Notes: generated from the letters alone by a model not told the origin. Shown: positions 1-9,357, numbered from the stretch's first letter. The stretch is DNA of 64,000 nucleotides from Streptomyces sp. DSM 15324 (GCF_001514285.1 NZ_KQ949031.1:310001-374000); one strand, 5' to 3'. Program-made: numbers and translations.

Positions 1-514
1 GGGGGTACTTCTCGGTGAAGAGCAGGATCACGGCGGCGATGATCGCCAGCACGGTCACCAGACCGCCGTTCCACCAGCCGTACCCCCAGCTGCCGACGAA
101 GAAGCCCACGACGATGTAGTGCGGAATGGCCAGCAGCCACCACTTCACCAGGACCAGGCCGCGGGAGAGCCGCTCGGGGTGGACGATGTCCAGCCGGGCC
201 GGGTAGTCGGGCTCCTCGCCCAGGCTGAACGGCGGGTAGCGGTCGGTGGCCAGGGCCCCGTACGCGTAGTAGGTGACCCGCCAGCTCCAGCGCAGCACGC
301 CGAGGTTGAAGTCGAACAGGGCCCGCGGGTAGCGCTCGGTGAACAGGATCGCGAAGAAGGCGATCACCCAGACCACCGAGAAGGCGATCCAGAGGAAGAA
401 CAGCACCACGACGTGCGGGATGACCAGGATCCACTTCACCAGCCACAGCCAGCGCGACAGGGGTGCGTCGAGCCGTGCGGTCACCCGGACCGGCGCGGGC
501 AGGGGATGCGTCAT
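1..514 (-). CDS. DUF4389 domain membrane protein (C-terminus cut by window edge)
   Basis: Integral membrane protein of unknown function. The visible 171 residues contain two copies of a hydrophobic unit built around K-W-x-L-x-I-P-H (LVKWILVIPH near residue 22 and LVKWWLLAIPH near residue 117), the hallmark of the DUF4389 family, each followed by a membrane segment. The ATG at 514 follows a clear GGAGG box about 7 bases upstream. The reading frame runs off the left edge, so the C-terminus is missing. The family assignment is firm; no function is known. It is not obviously in an operon with the phosphatase at 614, which ends about 100 bases upstream of this start on the same strand. Confidence 0.85.
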   Translation of the reverse strand, partial: MTHPLPAPVRVTARLDAPLSRWLWLVKWILVIPHVVVLFFLWIAFSVVWVIAFFAILFTERYPRALFDFNLGVLRWSWRVTYYAYGALATDRYPPFSLGEEPDYPARLDIVHPERLSRGLVLVKWWLLAIPHYIVVGFFVGSWGYGWWNGGLVTVLAIIAAVILLFTEKYP

Positions 515-613
515 TGCTCCCGCCTCCTGACGTCACCTGTGCTTCTTCTTCCACTCTGCCCCCTGTGGCTCCATGGCGCAGGGGGCGCGGGGCCATCCGG
601 GGCAGCGCGGGGA

Positions 614-1843
614 TCAGAGGCGGATGACGATCAGGGCGGTGTCGTCGGTGTTGCCGGTCGCCGGGAGGAGATCCGCGAGGAGGGCGTCGGCGAGCTGCTC
701 GGGGTCGTCCTCGCGGTGCCGGACCAGGGAGTCGGCCAGCCGGTCGAGACCGGTGTCGATGTCCTCCGTACGCCGTTCGACCAGCCCGTCGGTGTACAGC
801 ACGAGCGTGGAGCCCTCCGTGAAGGACGTGCGGGCCTGCGGGCGCGCGAGGTGCCGGGGACGGGCCGCGAGCGGCGGGTCCGTGGCCTCGTCGAGGAAGC
901 GGACCGTGCCGTCGGGGTCCAGCAGCGCCGGGGGCGGATGGCCCGCGCTGCTGTAGGTCACGGTCCGCTCGGCCCAGTCGATGAACGTCGACACGACCGT
1001 GGTGGACTCGGCGCCGTCCACCGAGCGGGCGTACAGACCGAGCGCCTCCAGGGCCTGGCCCGGACCGTCGGCCACCCGGCAGGCCGCGCTCAGCGCGCTG
1101 CGCAGCTGCCCCATGACACAGGCCGCGGCCAGACCGTGTCCGACGACGTCACCGACCGCGACCGCGAGGTTCCCGTCCGGCAGATCGGCGAGGTCGTACC
1201 AGTCGCCGCACACGTTCAGCGACCCGATCGCGGGCCGGTAGCGCACCGCCGCCGCGTGCTCCCCGGTCGGGCCCGGCGCGGGCAGCATCGCCGCCTGGAG
1301 GGCCAGGGCGACCTCGCGCTCATGGGCGTGCGCCCGGCGCAGCCGCTCGTTGACCTCCTGGAGCTCCCGCGCACGGGTGTACAGCTCGGCCTCCAGCACC
1401 CGGGCCCGGCTGTCGTCGCCCGGCCCGCCGAAGGCCCGGATCAGCTCGGTGACCTCCTCCACCCGGTGCACGATCAGTTCCACCTGCCCGTCGGGGCCGC
1501 GGACGGGTGCGTTGACCGGGCTCCAGAAGTGCTCCTGCCACTGACCGGGCCGGTCGGGGTCCTCGAGGTCGTAGCGCAGCAGCGCCATCGTGTCCCGCTC
1601 GCCGGTGGCCACCGTGCGCAGCATCGACGTCTCGGTCTCCTGCCGGCCGGCCGCCGCCGGATCGTTGGGGTTCTCGGGGAAGACGTCGAAGATGTAGCGG
1701 CCCACCAGCTGCTCACGGGTGCGCCCGGACAGCCGTACGAAGTCGTCGTTGGCGTCGGCGTAGACCAGGTCCGGGGTGAGCAGGGCCACCATGCCGGGCA
1801 GGGCCCGGAACACCGCCGTGTAGTCGATCCGCGGTTTCCTCAT
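614..1843 (-). CDS. PAS-domain SpoIIE-family protein phosphatase
   Basis: Predicted PP2C-type serine/threonine phosphatase of the SpoIIE/RsbU class, which typically dephosphorylates anti-anti-sigma factors. The 409-residue protein has an N-terminal PAS domain (about residues 1-120, with YADANDDFVRLSGRTREQLVG), a short charged helical linker (LQEVNERLRRAHAHEREVAL), then the phosphatase domain (about 190-409). Metal-binding motifs are visible as CGDWYDL, VGDVVGHG and LYTDGLVERR, and the NTDDTALIVIRL ending is typical. I chose the ATG at 1843 (PAS starts MRKPRIDYTAVF, with an AGGCAGGAC box upstream) over a GTG at 1888 that lacks a ribosome site. No membrane segments, so cytoplasmic. Substrate unknown; the RsbW-like ATPase at 4541 is a nearby candidate partner. 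Confidence 0.9.
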   Translation of the reverse strand: MRKPRIDYTAVFRALPGMVALLTPDLVYADANDDFVRLSGRTREQLVGRYIFDVFPENPNDPAAAGRQETETSMLRTVATGERDTMALLRYDLEDPDRPGQWQEHFWSPVNAPVRGPDGQVELIVHRVEEVTELIRAFGGPGDDSRARVLEAELYTRARELQEVNERLRRAHAHEREVALALQAAMLPAPGPTGEHAAAVRYRPAIGSLNVCGDWYDLADLPDGNLAVAVGDVVGHGLAAACVMGQLRSALSAACRVADGPGQALEALGLYARSVDGAESTTVVSTFIDWAERTVTYSSAGHPPPALLDPDGTVRFLDEATDPPLAARPRHLARPQARTSFTEGSTLVLYTDGLVERRTEDIDTGLDRLADSLVRHREDDPEQLADALLADLLPATGNTDDTALIVIRL

Positions 1844-1986
1844 GTCCTGCCTGTCTGGTTCGCGCCGGGCGTCGATGTGCCGTTCCACGATAGGAGTGCG
1901 GACCCGGCCCGGTCAGCCCGACGACGAGTCCCGGCGGGCGGAGCCGTCCGCCGGCGACGCCGTGCCGGGGACGAGGGCCGCTCCGG

Positions 1987-3501
1987 TCACGGCGCCCTCG
2001 GCGGTGTCACCCAGCCGAGTGACCGTTCGACGGCGCGCTTCCAGTTCTCGTACTCCGCCTCGCGCCGCGCCGGGTCCATGTCCGGGATCCACTGGGCCGC
2101 CCGGTGCCAGTTGCGGCGCAGTCCCTCCAGATCGGGCCAGTAGCCGGCGGCGAGCCCGGCGGCGTAGGCCGCGCCGAGGGAGACCGTCTCGGCGACCATG
2201 GGCCGCACCACGGGCACGTCGAGGACGTCGGCCACGAACTGCATCAGCAGGTTGTCGGCCGTCATCCCGCCGTCCACCTTGAGCTGCTTCAGGGGCACCG
2301 AGGAGTCGGCGTTCATGGCGTCCACCACCTCCCGGGTCTGCCAGCCGGTGGCCTCCAGCACCGCCCGGGCCAGATGGCCCTTGGTGATGTACGAGGTCAG
2401 ACCGACCATGACTCCCCGCGCGTCGCTGCGCCAGTGCGGCGCGAACAGCCCGGAGAAGGCGGGGACGATGTAGCAGCCGCCGTTGTCCTCGACGGTGCGG
2501 GCGAGCGTCTCGATCTCCGGCGCGCTGCTGATCAGCCCCAGCCGGTCGCGGAACCACTGCACCAGCGAGCCGGTGACGGCGATGGAGCCCTCCAGGGCGT
2601 ACACCGGCGGTTGCTCCCCGATCTTGTAGGCGACCGTGGAGAGCAGCCCGTGCCGGGACCGCACCAGGTCGCCGCCGGTGTTGAGCAGCAGGAAGCTGCC
2701 CGTCCCGTACGTGCATTTCGCCTCGCCCGGGGCGAAACAGGTCTGGCCGAACAGGGCGGCCTGCTGGTCGCCGAGGGCCGCCGTGATCCGCACGCCGGGC
2801 AGCAGCGACCGGGCGGTGCCGTAGTGCTCGGCTGAGGACCGGATCTCGGGCAGCATGGCGCGCGGCACCCCGAAGAAGGCGAGCAGCTCCTCGTCCCAGG
2901 TCAGGGTGCGGATGTTCATCAGCATGGTGCGGCCGGCGTTGGTGGCGTCGGTGATGTGCAGCCCGCCGTCCGGGCCGCCGGTCATGTTCCAGATCAGCCA
3001 GCTCTCGATCGTTCCGCACAGCACCTCGCCGTTCTCGGCGCGTCGCCGCAGCCCGTCGACATGGTCGAACAGCCAGCTCAGCCGGAGCGCGGAGAAATAG
3101 GTCGACGGGGGCAGGCCGCACCGCTCCAGGAAGAACTCGTCCCCGGGATCGGTCCGCAGGGCCGTGACCAGGGGTTCGGTGCGGGTGTCCTGCCAGACGA
3201 TCGCGCGGCCCAGCGGGGCGCCCGTGCCGCGGTCCCAGACCACCATGGTCTCGCGCTGGTTGGCGAGGCCGATCGCGGCGACGTCCTCGGCCCCGACGCC
3301 GGCGCCGGAGAGCGTCTCGGGGACGATCCGCTGGAGGTTGCGCCAGATCTCGACGGCGTCGTGCTCGACCCAGCCGGGCCGGGGGAAGTGCTGCTGGTGC
3401 TCGCGCTGGGCGACCGAGGAGAGCCGTCCGTGGTGGTCGAAGAGGATGCATCGGGTGGAGTTGGTGCCCTGGTCGATGGACATCACATAGCGCTCGACCA
3501 T
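1987..3501 (-). CDS. glpK: glycerol kinase
   Basis: ATP-dependent glycerol kinase, converting glycerol to glycerol-3-phosphate in the cytoplasm. The 504 residues are full length for the FGGY family. Visible signatures are the N-terminal phosphate-binding SIDQGTNSTRCILFD, ITDATNAGRTMLMN, the second-domain ALGDQQAALFGQ and the FGGY signature region VDGGMTADNLLMQF. The ATG at 3501 is preceded by GGGAGA. The gene lies 76 bases downstream of an IclR regulator on the same strand, so co-transcription is likely. No glpF or glpD gene is adjacent, unlike the gylCABX operon of S. coelicolor, so this may be a second, orphan glycerol kinase. Confidence 0.95.
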   Translation of the reverse strand: MVERYVMSIDQGTNSTRCILFDHHGRLSSVAQREHQQHFPRPGWVEHDAVEIWRNLQRIVPETLSGAGVGAEDVAAIGLANQRETMVVWDRGTGAPLGRAIVWQDTRTEPLVTALRTDPGDEFFLERCGLPPSTYFSALRLSWLFDHVDGLRRRAENGEVLCGTIESWLIWNMTGGPDGGLHITDATNAGRTMLMNIRTLTWDEELLAFFGVPRAMLPEIRSSAEHYGTARSLLPGVRITAALGDQQAALFGQTCFAPGEAKCTYGTGSFLLLNTGGDLVRSRHGLLSTVAYKIGEQPPVYALEGSIAVTGSLVQWFRDRLGLISSAPEIETLARTVEDNGGCYIVPAFSGLFAPHWRSDARGVMVGLTSYITKGHLARAVLEATGWQTREVVDAMNADSSVPLKQLKVDGGMTADNLLMQFVADVLDVPVVRPMVAETVSLGAAYAAGLAAGYWPDLEGLRRNWHRAAQWIPDMDPARREAEYENWKRAVERSLGWVTPPRAP

Positions 3502-3577
3502 GATCGGGTCTCCCTTCCGACTCTTCGACGGGCTGTCCGGCCGCTTGCGGATCCGGGCTCTTGGACGCGGGACGCGG

Positions 3578-4345
3578 TCACCAGCGGCTCGCGCCCAGGT
3601 CCCGGGAGATCGCCCGTGCGGCCTCCCGCAGCAGGTTGATCAGGTTCGACCGGGGGCGCCCCTGGCTGTCGCAGATCCGTTCGAGCTGGCCGGACAGGCC
3701 GATCGCGCCGACCACCAGCCCGCCGTGCCCGCGGATCGGCGCGGCGACCCCGGCCTCTCCCATGCTCATCTCCTGCACCTCGGCGGCCCAGCCCCGCTCC
3801 CGGATCTCGGCCAGCGCCCGGGTCAGCCGGCCCCGCTCGACCAGGGTGTGCCGGGTGTAGGCCTCCAGCCCCGAATCCAGGGCCGAGTCCAGCGGCGCGG
3901 TACCGAAGGCGAGCAGGACCTTGCCGAGGGAGGAGGCGTGCAGCGGCAGCAGTGAGCCCACGTCCAGGGTCTGGAAGGTGTCGTCCGGCCGGAACACATG
4001 GTGGACGACCAGGACCCTGCCCTCCAGGGGGGTGCCCAGCCGGACCGACTCCCCGCTGCGGGCCGCGAGCGCGTCGGCCCAGTTGATGGACCGCGAGCGC
4101 AGTTCGTTGACGTCGAGGTAGCTGGTGCCGAGGTGCAGCAGGGCTGCCCCGAGCTGGTACTTTCCGGTGGCGGGGTCCTGCTCCACGAAGTCCACGTGTT
4201 GCAGGGTGCGCAGGATGCCGTGGGCGGTGCCCTTCGCCAGCCCGAGCGAGGCCGCCACCTCGCCGAGCCCGAGACGACGGGGTCCGCCGGCGAGGAGACG
4301 CAGGATCGCCGCCGCCCGTTCGATCGACTGGACCGGGCCGGTCAT
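3578..4345 (-). CDS. IclR-family transcriptional regulator
   Basis: Helix-turn-helix regulator of 255 residues. An N-terminal winged helix (about 5-65, SIERAAAILRLLAGG then GLAKGTAHGILRTLQ) is followed by the IclR effector-binding domain (about 75-250), including LGKVLLAFG and the conserved GEAGVAAPIRGHGG loop. It starts at ATG 4345 and stops 76 bases before glpK on the same strand, so it most likely controls glycerol use, like GylR in streptomycetes. The effector (glycerol-3-phosphate in the GylR paradigm) is inferred, not seen. It is transcribed divergently from the RsbW-like gene at 4541. Confidence 0.92.
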   Translation of the reverse strand: MTGPVQSIERAAAILRLLAGGPRRLGLGEVAASLGLAKGTAHGILRTLQHVDFVEQDPATGKYQLGAALLHLGTSYLDVNELRSRSINWADALAARSGESVRLGTPLEGRVLVVHHVFRPDDTFQTLDVGSLLPLHASSLGKVLLAFGTAPLDSALDSGLEAYTRHTLVERGRLTRALAEIRERGWAAEVQEMSMGEAGVAAPIRGHGGLVVGAIGLSGQLERICDSQGRPRSNLINLLREAARAISRDLGASRW

Positions 4346-4444
4346 GAGCCGAGCCTATTACCGCGGCGAGCCGCTCGCCCCCGCTGCGCCCGGCCCCCGA
4401 TCACCTCCCGGTCGGTGGCGTTCGGCAATGCCGACCGCGATTCG

Positions 4445-4474
4445 TTGACCCTCCTCCGCCGTCGTCCCTAACGT
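4445..4474 (+). promoter_or_regulatory. candidate vegetative promoter for the RsbW-like gene
   Basis: TTGACC at 4445-4450 and TAACGT at 4469-4474 are separated by 18 bases, close to the Streptomyces HrdB-type consensus. They lie about 65 bases upstream of the ATG at 4541. Confidence 0.5.
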
Positions 4475-4540
4475 GCACTGGGGTCCGGCAGTGGTGCCGG
4501 TGCCCGGTATCGGCAGACGGCATTCACCGGAGGAGAGAAG

Positions 4541-4966
4541 ATGGCGGTACAGCTCGGCATACTGCCCCGGGAGACAGTGGAACACGTGTGTCCGCTGCCG
4601 CCCGTCCCCGGGGCCGTCGCAGCCGTCCGCCGGCGCGTGGGGGAGGTCCTGGCGGCCTGGAAGGTGTCCGAGGACATCGTCGACGACTCGCTCCTCGTGG
4701 TGTCGGAGCTGCTCACCAACGCGATCGTGCACGCCCTGCCCCCGGCGGAGCTGCGACTCTCCTGGATGCGGGGCGAGGGGCCCGGCACGCTGCGCGTGGA
4801 GGTCACCGACGCGGGTCCCGCCCTGGTGCCCGGCCAGGTCCGCGCGGACATCGACCCCGACGAGCACGGCCGCGGCGAGCAGATCGTGCACGCCCTGGCC
4901 ACGGCACACGGCAAGCGGGTGCACTCCGGCGGGGTCACGCGGTGGGCGGATCTCGTCGCCGCGTGA
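4541..4966 (+). CDS. RsbW-like ATP-binding protein (anti-sigma kinase family)
   Basis: A 141-residue GHKL-type ATPase of the HATPase_c_2 family, the fold of the RsbW/SpoIIAB anti-sigma factor kinases. The N box is clear (VVSELLTNAIVHA), and the G1-like segment reads VTDAGPALVP. A weak G2 region (DEHGRGEQIVHAL) follows. The ATG at 4541 follows a strong GGAGGAGAG box. No cognate sigma or anti-sigma antagonist gene is adjacent, so it is one of the many orphan members in Streptomyces. The SpoIIE phosphatases in this window are plausible members of the same partner-switching network, by inference only. Confidence 0.88.
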   Translation: MAVQLGILPRETVEHVCPLPPVPGAVAAVRRRVGEVLAAWKVSEDIVDDSLLVVSELLTNAIVHALPPAELRLSWMRGEGPGTLRVEVTDAGPALVPGQVRADIDPDEHGRGEQIVHALATAHGKRVHSGGVTRWADLVAA

Positions 4967-5089
4967 ACGGGCGTTCTTCCTGATCGCGCGTCGGCGCGCG
5001 TGATCGACGGCAGCATGTTCCAGCGGAAAATGCCAAAGGGGTCCCCCGTGGCCGGTACTTTCCGTAACCTCGGTCTCACCCGCACGCTC

Positions 5090-5109
5090 AGGGTCGCTTC
5101 AACGACCCT
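5090..5109. terminator. 7-bp hairpin between the RsbW-like and roadblock genes
   Basis: AGGGTCG at 5090-5096 pairs perfectly with CGACCCT at 5103-5109 around a CTTCAA loop. It may end the upstream transcript or sit in the roadblock leader. There is no long T tract. Confidence 0.35.
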
Positions 5110-5164
5110 TCCCCGCCCCGCACTTGAACCGCTCCTGCCGCCCACGCGCCGAAAGGACACGGTC

Positions 5165-5647
5165 ATGGCCGTCGAGGCCGAGGTTCTGCACGAACTGCAC
5201 CGGCTGCGCACATGCGTGCCGCAGTTGAGGGGGGCGCTGGCGGCCAGCGCCGACGGGCTCGTCCTCGCCAGGGACATGCCCGACGTCGAGGCGGAGGCGC
5301 TGGCGGCGCTGACCGCCGCGGCGCTGGGCGTCGGCCGCCGGATGGCCGACCTCGCGGCGCGCGGGGAGTTCCGCGAGTTGCTCGTCCGGGGTGCCGGGGG
5401 ATACGTCGCGACCTACGCGGCCGGCCCGTCCGCCGTGCTCACGCTGCTCGCGGACGACCGGGTCAACGTCGGCCGGCTCCATCTCGAAGGGCGGCGCAGC
5501 GGGACCCGTATCGCCGAACTGATGACGACCTCCGCGCCCCCCGACCGCCCCCGCCTCCCGGACGAGCCGCCGCCCCCCGCTCTCCCGCCCCGCAGCCTGG
5601 GCTCCCTGCCCCTGCGCATCCCCCCGCAGTCCCGCTACGGCTCCTGA
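5165..5647 (+). CDS. roadblock/LC7 domain protein
   Basis: A 160-residue cytoplasmic protein of the roadblock/LC7 (MglB-like) family, which binds and modulates small Ras-like GTPases. The domain spans roughly residues 1-120: an N-terminal helix (MAVEAEVLHELHRLRTCVPQL), the SADGLVLARDMP strand and a second helix. A Pro-rich, disordered tail follows. In Streptomyces such proteins usually sit in conservon operons with a histidine-kinase-like protein, a DUF742 protein and a GTPase; here none is adjacent, so it is an orphan. I start it at ATG 5165 (AAAGGA box 8 bases upstream). A GTG at 5048, also with a fair box, would add 39 residues. Confidence 0.82.
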   Translation: MAVEAEVLHELHRLRTCVPQLRGALAASADGLVLARDMPDVEAEALAALTAAALGVGRRMADLAARGEFRELLVRGAGGYVATYAAGPSAVLTLLADDRVNVGRLHLEGRRSGTRIAELMTTSAPPDRPRLPDEPPPPALPPRSLGSLPLRIPPQSRYGS

Positions 5648-5737
5648 GCGCGCGGGGCGGGAAACCGCACCGGGCGTACGGGGTACCGGGCGTGCGGGGG
5701 TGCCGGGTGGCGCGGAGGCACCGGCCGCCGAGGCGGT

Positions 5738-6346
5738 TCAGCCGGTGGGGCCCTCCGCGCGGCCGCGGCGCCGGGCCGTGGCACGTCGGCGGGTTCCCAC
5801 CCGTTCCGGGCCGGGGCCGAGGTTCGCGGGAGCGCTGAAGCCGCTGGGGACCGTCCGGGGCGGCGCCACCGTCGGGGACGCGGGCACGGGCACGGGCGAA
5901 GGGGGACGGGCGTGGCCCTCTCGCTCCCCGTCCCGGGGCGGGGGCGGCGGCGGAACGGCACGGCTGATCACCCGCGCGTGCGGCATCAAGGGGGCGCAGG
6001 CGGAGCACACTTCGGTGAGCGTCCACACCTGGGCGACCGCCGGATCGTGCCGCAGCACGAGGACGACCGTGCCCGCGCAGGTGACCCGGGTGCCCTCGTG
6101 CAGCGCGCACCGCTGGCGCCGGCACCAGCAGGCGGCGTCGTGATGCACCGCCGCCGCTCTGGCGTGCGCGGCCGCGTGGGCCTCCGCGAAGCGGCGCAGC
6201 GCCGCGAGGTCCCGGGACCGCGGCGGCATCGCACACGCCGACGAGCAGGTGACCGAGGCGGTGCGGTCCCGGTGCCCGACCACGCGGATCGTCCAGCAGC
6301 GGCCGGGGCGGCGGGCCGAGGGGGCGTCAGGGTACGTAAGAGCCAA
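5738..6346 (-). CDS. hypothetical Cys-rich protein with disordered Pro-rich tail
   Basis: I do not recognise a named family. The 202-residue protein has a Cys/His-rich N-terminal half (CSSACAM, DAACWCRRQRC, VTCAG, EVCSACAPL) that suggests a structural metal site, then a proline/arginine-rich low-complexity C-terminus from about residue 130. The frame is supported by the regular Cys spacing and by a TTG start at 6346 preceded by GAAGGA with an 8-base spacer. It converges with the roadblock gene and is divergent from the kinase gene at 6527. Function unknown. Confidence 0.65.
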   Translation of the reverse strand: MALTYPDAPSARRPGRCWTIRVVGHRDRTASVTCSSACAMPPRSRDLAALRRFAEAHAAAHARAAAVHHDAACWCRRQRCALHEGTRVTCAGTVVLVLRHDPAVAQVWTLTEVCSACAPLMPHARVISRAVPPPPPPRDGEREGHARPPSPVPVPASPTVAPPRTVPSGFSAPANLGPGPERVGTRRRATARRRGRAEGPTG

Positions 6347-6526
6347 AGCACATGTCCTTCGTGGCGATCGTGGGGGGAGGGCGACGAGTCCGGAGTGGTT
6401 CCGGCACGGCGGCCCGCCGGAAGAAAGTGACCTCGTTCACAGCATGCCCGTGCCGGGGCGGACCATTCGCGCTGTGCCCCCCTTGGCGGACACACCACTG
6501 TCCGCGTCTACCCCTAAGCTCCCCCC

Positions 6527-8302
6527 ATGAACACCGGGGAACCCGACAGACGCGTCATCGACGGCCGATTCGAGCTGCTGCACCGGCTCGGAGGCGGAGG
6601 CATGGGGTGGGTGTGGCGCGCCCGCGACCTCGCTCTGCACCGCGACGTGGCCGTGAAAGAGGTACGGCCACCGGATCCGGCACTGGCCGAATACGACCCC
6701 GAGGGCGCCCGCACCCTCCGGGAGCGCGTCCTGCGGGAGGCCCGTGCCCTGGCCCGCGTCCACCACCCCAATGTCGTCACCATCCACCACATCGTCGACG
6801 GCGGCGAGAACACGTATCCCTGGATCGTGATGGAGCTGGTCACGGGCGGCTCGCTCCAGGACCGGCTCCAGCAGGGCGCGTTGACGCCGGTGGAGGCCGC
6901 ACGGCTGGGGCGCGAGGTGCTGTCCGCGCTGCGCGCCGCGCACGCCGTCGGCATCGAGCACCGCGATGTGAAACCGGCCAACGTGCTGCTGCGCCCCGAC
7001 GGACGGCCCGTCCTCACCGACTTCGGCATCGCCGCCCTGCGCGAGGCCACCAGCCTCACCGCGACCGGCTCCGTCATAGGCTCGCCCGACTTCATGGCAC
7101 CGGAGCGCGTCAGCGGCAAGGACGGCGGCCCGTCCGCCGACCTCTGGTCCCTGGGCATGCTGCTCTACGTCGCCGTGGAGGGCCACCATCCGCTGCGCCG
7201 CTCCAGCACCCTCGCCACCCTGGCCGCCGTACTCGCCGAGGACGTTCCGCCCCCGCGGCAGGCGGGGCCGCTGGCCGGTCTCCTCACCGCGCTCCTCGTG
7301 CGCGACCCGCAGGCCCGCCCCGAGGCAGAGGAGGTCGACCGGCTGCTCGCCGCGGTGACGGGGGAGGCACCGGGGGACGTGACGCCGGGCGCCTTCGGCG
7401 CGCCGGCCGGCGACGCCGCCGTGCCGGGCCCGCCCACCGGGTTCGGCCCGGCGCCCACCGGTTACGGCCCCTCGCCCTACGGCGGGCAGCCCCCCGCCTT
7501 CACCGGCGCGCCGACCTCCTACCCGATCTCCCCGCCCGCCGGCGGCCCCACCCCGGCCCCGTTCCCCGCGCCCGCGCCCGGCGCGGTCACGGTCCCGGGC
7601 TCCGGCCTTCCCCGCCGGCCGCGCCGCAGCGGCGCCCTCGTGGTCGCCTCGGCCGTCACCGGAACCGTCCTGGCCGGTGTGCTGGCGTGGTACGTGAGCC
7701 CCTTGCTGCGGGGCGGCGCCGGTGACGGCGGGTCCCCCAGGACCTCCGGGTCCTCCTCGTCGTCCGCCTCCGCTTCCGCCGTGGCGAGCCCCCGCCCGGG
7801 CTCCTCCGCCACGGATTCCTCGTCCGGCGGGCAGTCCGGGCAGAAGCTCGACCTGCTCTCGGCGGACGGCGTGCACACGGTCGTGACGAAGCTGAAGGCC
7901 GCCATGGGCGGCTCCAAGGTCACCGACCTCACCGTTTACCCGGAGTACGCCATCGCCGCGGCCCCGGTCGCCGGCAACCCCAAGCTCTACGACCGCTACG
8001 AGTACCGGGGCGGGGACGTGGCCGTGAAGAACGGTCCCGGCGGCACCGTGTTCAGCGGCGAGACCCCGGTCGACCTGGACAGCTTCGACTGGGACAAGGT
8101 GCCCGCACTGCTCACCAAGGCCAAGAAGGTGCTCAACATCCCCCACCCGACCATGCGCTACCTGGTGATCAATCCGGCGTCCACGATCTTCAACGACCCG
8201 CCGACGATGAACATCTACCTCGTCGACGACTACGGCGGTGCCTATCTGGAGGCCGACCAGAAGGGCAACGTGATCGAGGCCCACCCGCGCGACGGCGGCT
8301 GA
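6527..8302 (+). CDS. membrane-anchored serine/threonine protein kinase
   Basis: Hanks-type kinase of 591 residues. The catalytic domain (about 10-270) shows the glycine loop GGGGMG, the VAVKEV lysine (K44), the catalytic HRDVKPANVL, the DFG metal site and the APE-like MAPERVSG. A Pro/Gly-rich juxtamembrane linker (about 285-365) leads to one transmembrane helix (about 368-390). A Ser-rich spacer and an extracellular domain of about 160 residues end the protein. That domain is not a PASTA repeat domain and I cannot name it. There is no ribosome site before ATG 6527 (CCCCCC precedes it), so translation may be leaderless. Confidence 0.93.
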   Translation: MNTGEPDRRVIDGRFELLHRLGGGGMGWVWRARDLALHRDVAVKEVRPPDPALAEYDPEGARTLRERVLREARALARVHHPNVVTIHHIVDGGENTYPWIVMELVTGGSLQDRLQQGALTPVEAARLGREVLSALRAAHAVGIEHRDVKPANVLLRPDGRPVLTDFGIAALREATSLTATGSVIGSPDFMAPERVSGKDGGPSADLWSLGMLLYVAVEGHHPLRRSSTLATLAAVLAEDVPPPRQAGPLAGLLTALLVRDPQARPEAEEVDRLLAAVTGEAPGDVTPGAFGAPAGDAAVPGPPTGFGPAPTGYGPSPYGGQPPAFTGAPTSYPISPPAGGPTPAPFPAPAPGAVTVPGSGLPRRPRRSGALVVASAVTGTVLAGVLAWYVSPLLRGGAGDGGSPRTSGSSSSSASASAVASPRPGSSATDSSSGGQSGQKLDLLSADGVHTVVTKLKAAMGGSKVTDLTVYPEYAIAAAPVAGNPKLYDRYEYRGGDVAVKNGPGGTVFSGETPVDLDSFDWDKVPALLTKAKKVLNIPHPTMRYLVINPASTIFNDPPTMNIYLVDDYGGAYLEADQKGNVIEAHPRDGG

Positions 8303-8316
8303 CCCGGGCGCCCGGG
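8303..8316. terminator. GC palindrome between convergent genes
   Basis: CCCGGGCGCCCGGG, a perfect 14-base palindrome starting right after the kinase stop codon, in the 22-base gap before the convergent DUF1152 gene. It could act as a bidirectional terminator, though it lacks a T tract and its loop is minimal. Confidence 0.4.
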
Positions 8317-8324
8317 CCGCCGCC

Positions 8325-9290
8325 TCAGTGCGGGAACGCCCGGGGCTGCCGCAGGACGGGGAGTTCCTCGCGGAACTCCTCGATGCGGGTGCTGATCTGC
8401 CGCACGAGGACGGTGTCCGCGAGGCGGTCGAGATAGAGGTTGCGGCGGGCCAGACCGACCGCGTCCACGCAGAAGTACACCGCCATCAGCGGATTGACGA
8501 AGAGTTCGCTGCCCCGGGTGCGCTCGGTGAAGCGCACATCGCCGAACTCGCCGCGCACGGCGGCGGCGACGGAGCCGTGGACGATGCTCGGATGCCCCGG
8601 CGTGCAGGCCTGGGCGTGTGCCACCGCGTCCAGGTACAGGCTCCCCTCACGGCTCTCCCGGGGAAGGGAGAACGCGCCGAGGTAGGCCCCCTCGCGGTCG
8701 AGGGCGGCCAGGTTCTCCAGGACGAGCGCGTGGTTGACGCCGTGGTAGGCGTCCACGCCGAAGCCCAGGCTGGCCACCAGCCGGTGCTCCACCCCGTCCA
8801 GGGCGTGCACGGCCGCCAGGCTGGCCATGTCCTCCTCGGGCGTGCCCAGCCCGTGCTCGTCGCCGCGCATCAGGATGTCCGTGCCACCGTCCACGAGGAC
8901 GACCGCGTCGACCCCGCCCAGACGGTCCACCAGCCTCCGGTAGGCGTCGCGCAGCGGGGCGACGCCGGTGCGGGGAAAGGCGTACACGGTGGCGGGCAGT
9001 CCCTGGCCGTCGAGCCAGCGCGCCAGGGCGTGCTCGGGGAAGTAGTCGCCGCGGGCCGGGGTGTCCGGGCGCACCGCCGCCACGTCCGGCTCCAGCCACA
9101 CCTCGTCGGGCTGGGCGTACAGCTCGGTGAAGGACAGATTCGCCAGGTGGACGTCCTTGCCGGCCGACCGCAGCGCGAGCGCCAGCGGAAGGCCCGCGTA
9201 CACGTCGAAACCGCCGCCGGCACCGGCGACGAGTACCCGCCGCGCCTCACGCAGACGGGTGAACAGGGGAGGCTCGTGGAGGGAGAACAC
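8325..9290 (-). CDS. DUF1152 domain-containing protein
   Basis: Cytoplasmic protein of 321 residues matching DUF1152 over its full length. The N-terminal Rossmann-like motif VLVAGAGGGFDVYAGLPLALAL is typical of the family, as are LANLSFTE near residue 50 and VVLVDGGTDILMRGDE near 130. The last motif suggests a nucleotide or acidic-metal site, but no activity is established. It converges on the kinase gene and its start lies about 67 bases downstream of the end of the ferredoxin reductase gene on the same strand. Confidence 0.85.
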   Translation of the reverse strand: MFSLHEPPLFTRLREARRVLVAGAGGGFDVYAGLPLALALRSAGKDVHLANLSFTELYAQPDEVWLEPDVAAVRPDTPARGDYFPEHALARWLDGQGLPATVYAFPRTGVAPLRDAYRRLVDRLGGVDAVVLVDGGTDILMRGDEHGLGTPEEDMASLAAVHALDGVEHRLVASLGFGVDAYHGVNHALVLENLAALDREGAYLGAFSLPRESREGSLYLDAVAHAQACTPGHPSIVHGSVAAAVRGEFGDVRFTERTRGSELFVNPLMAVYFCVDAVGLARRNLYLDRLADTVLVRQISTRIEEFREELPVLRQPRAFPH

Positions 9291-9357
9291 CCCGGGAAGC
9301 TAGCAGGCGGCGATCATGCCGCCCACCCGGAACCCGGGGTTCCCGTCACGAGGGCGC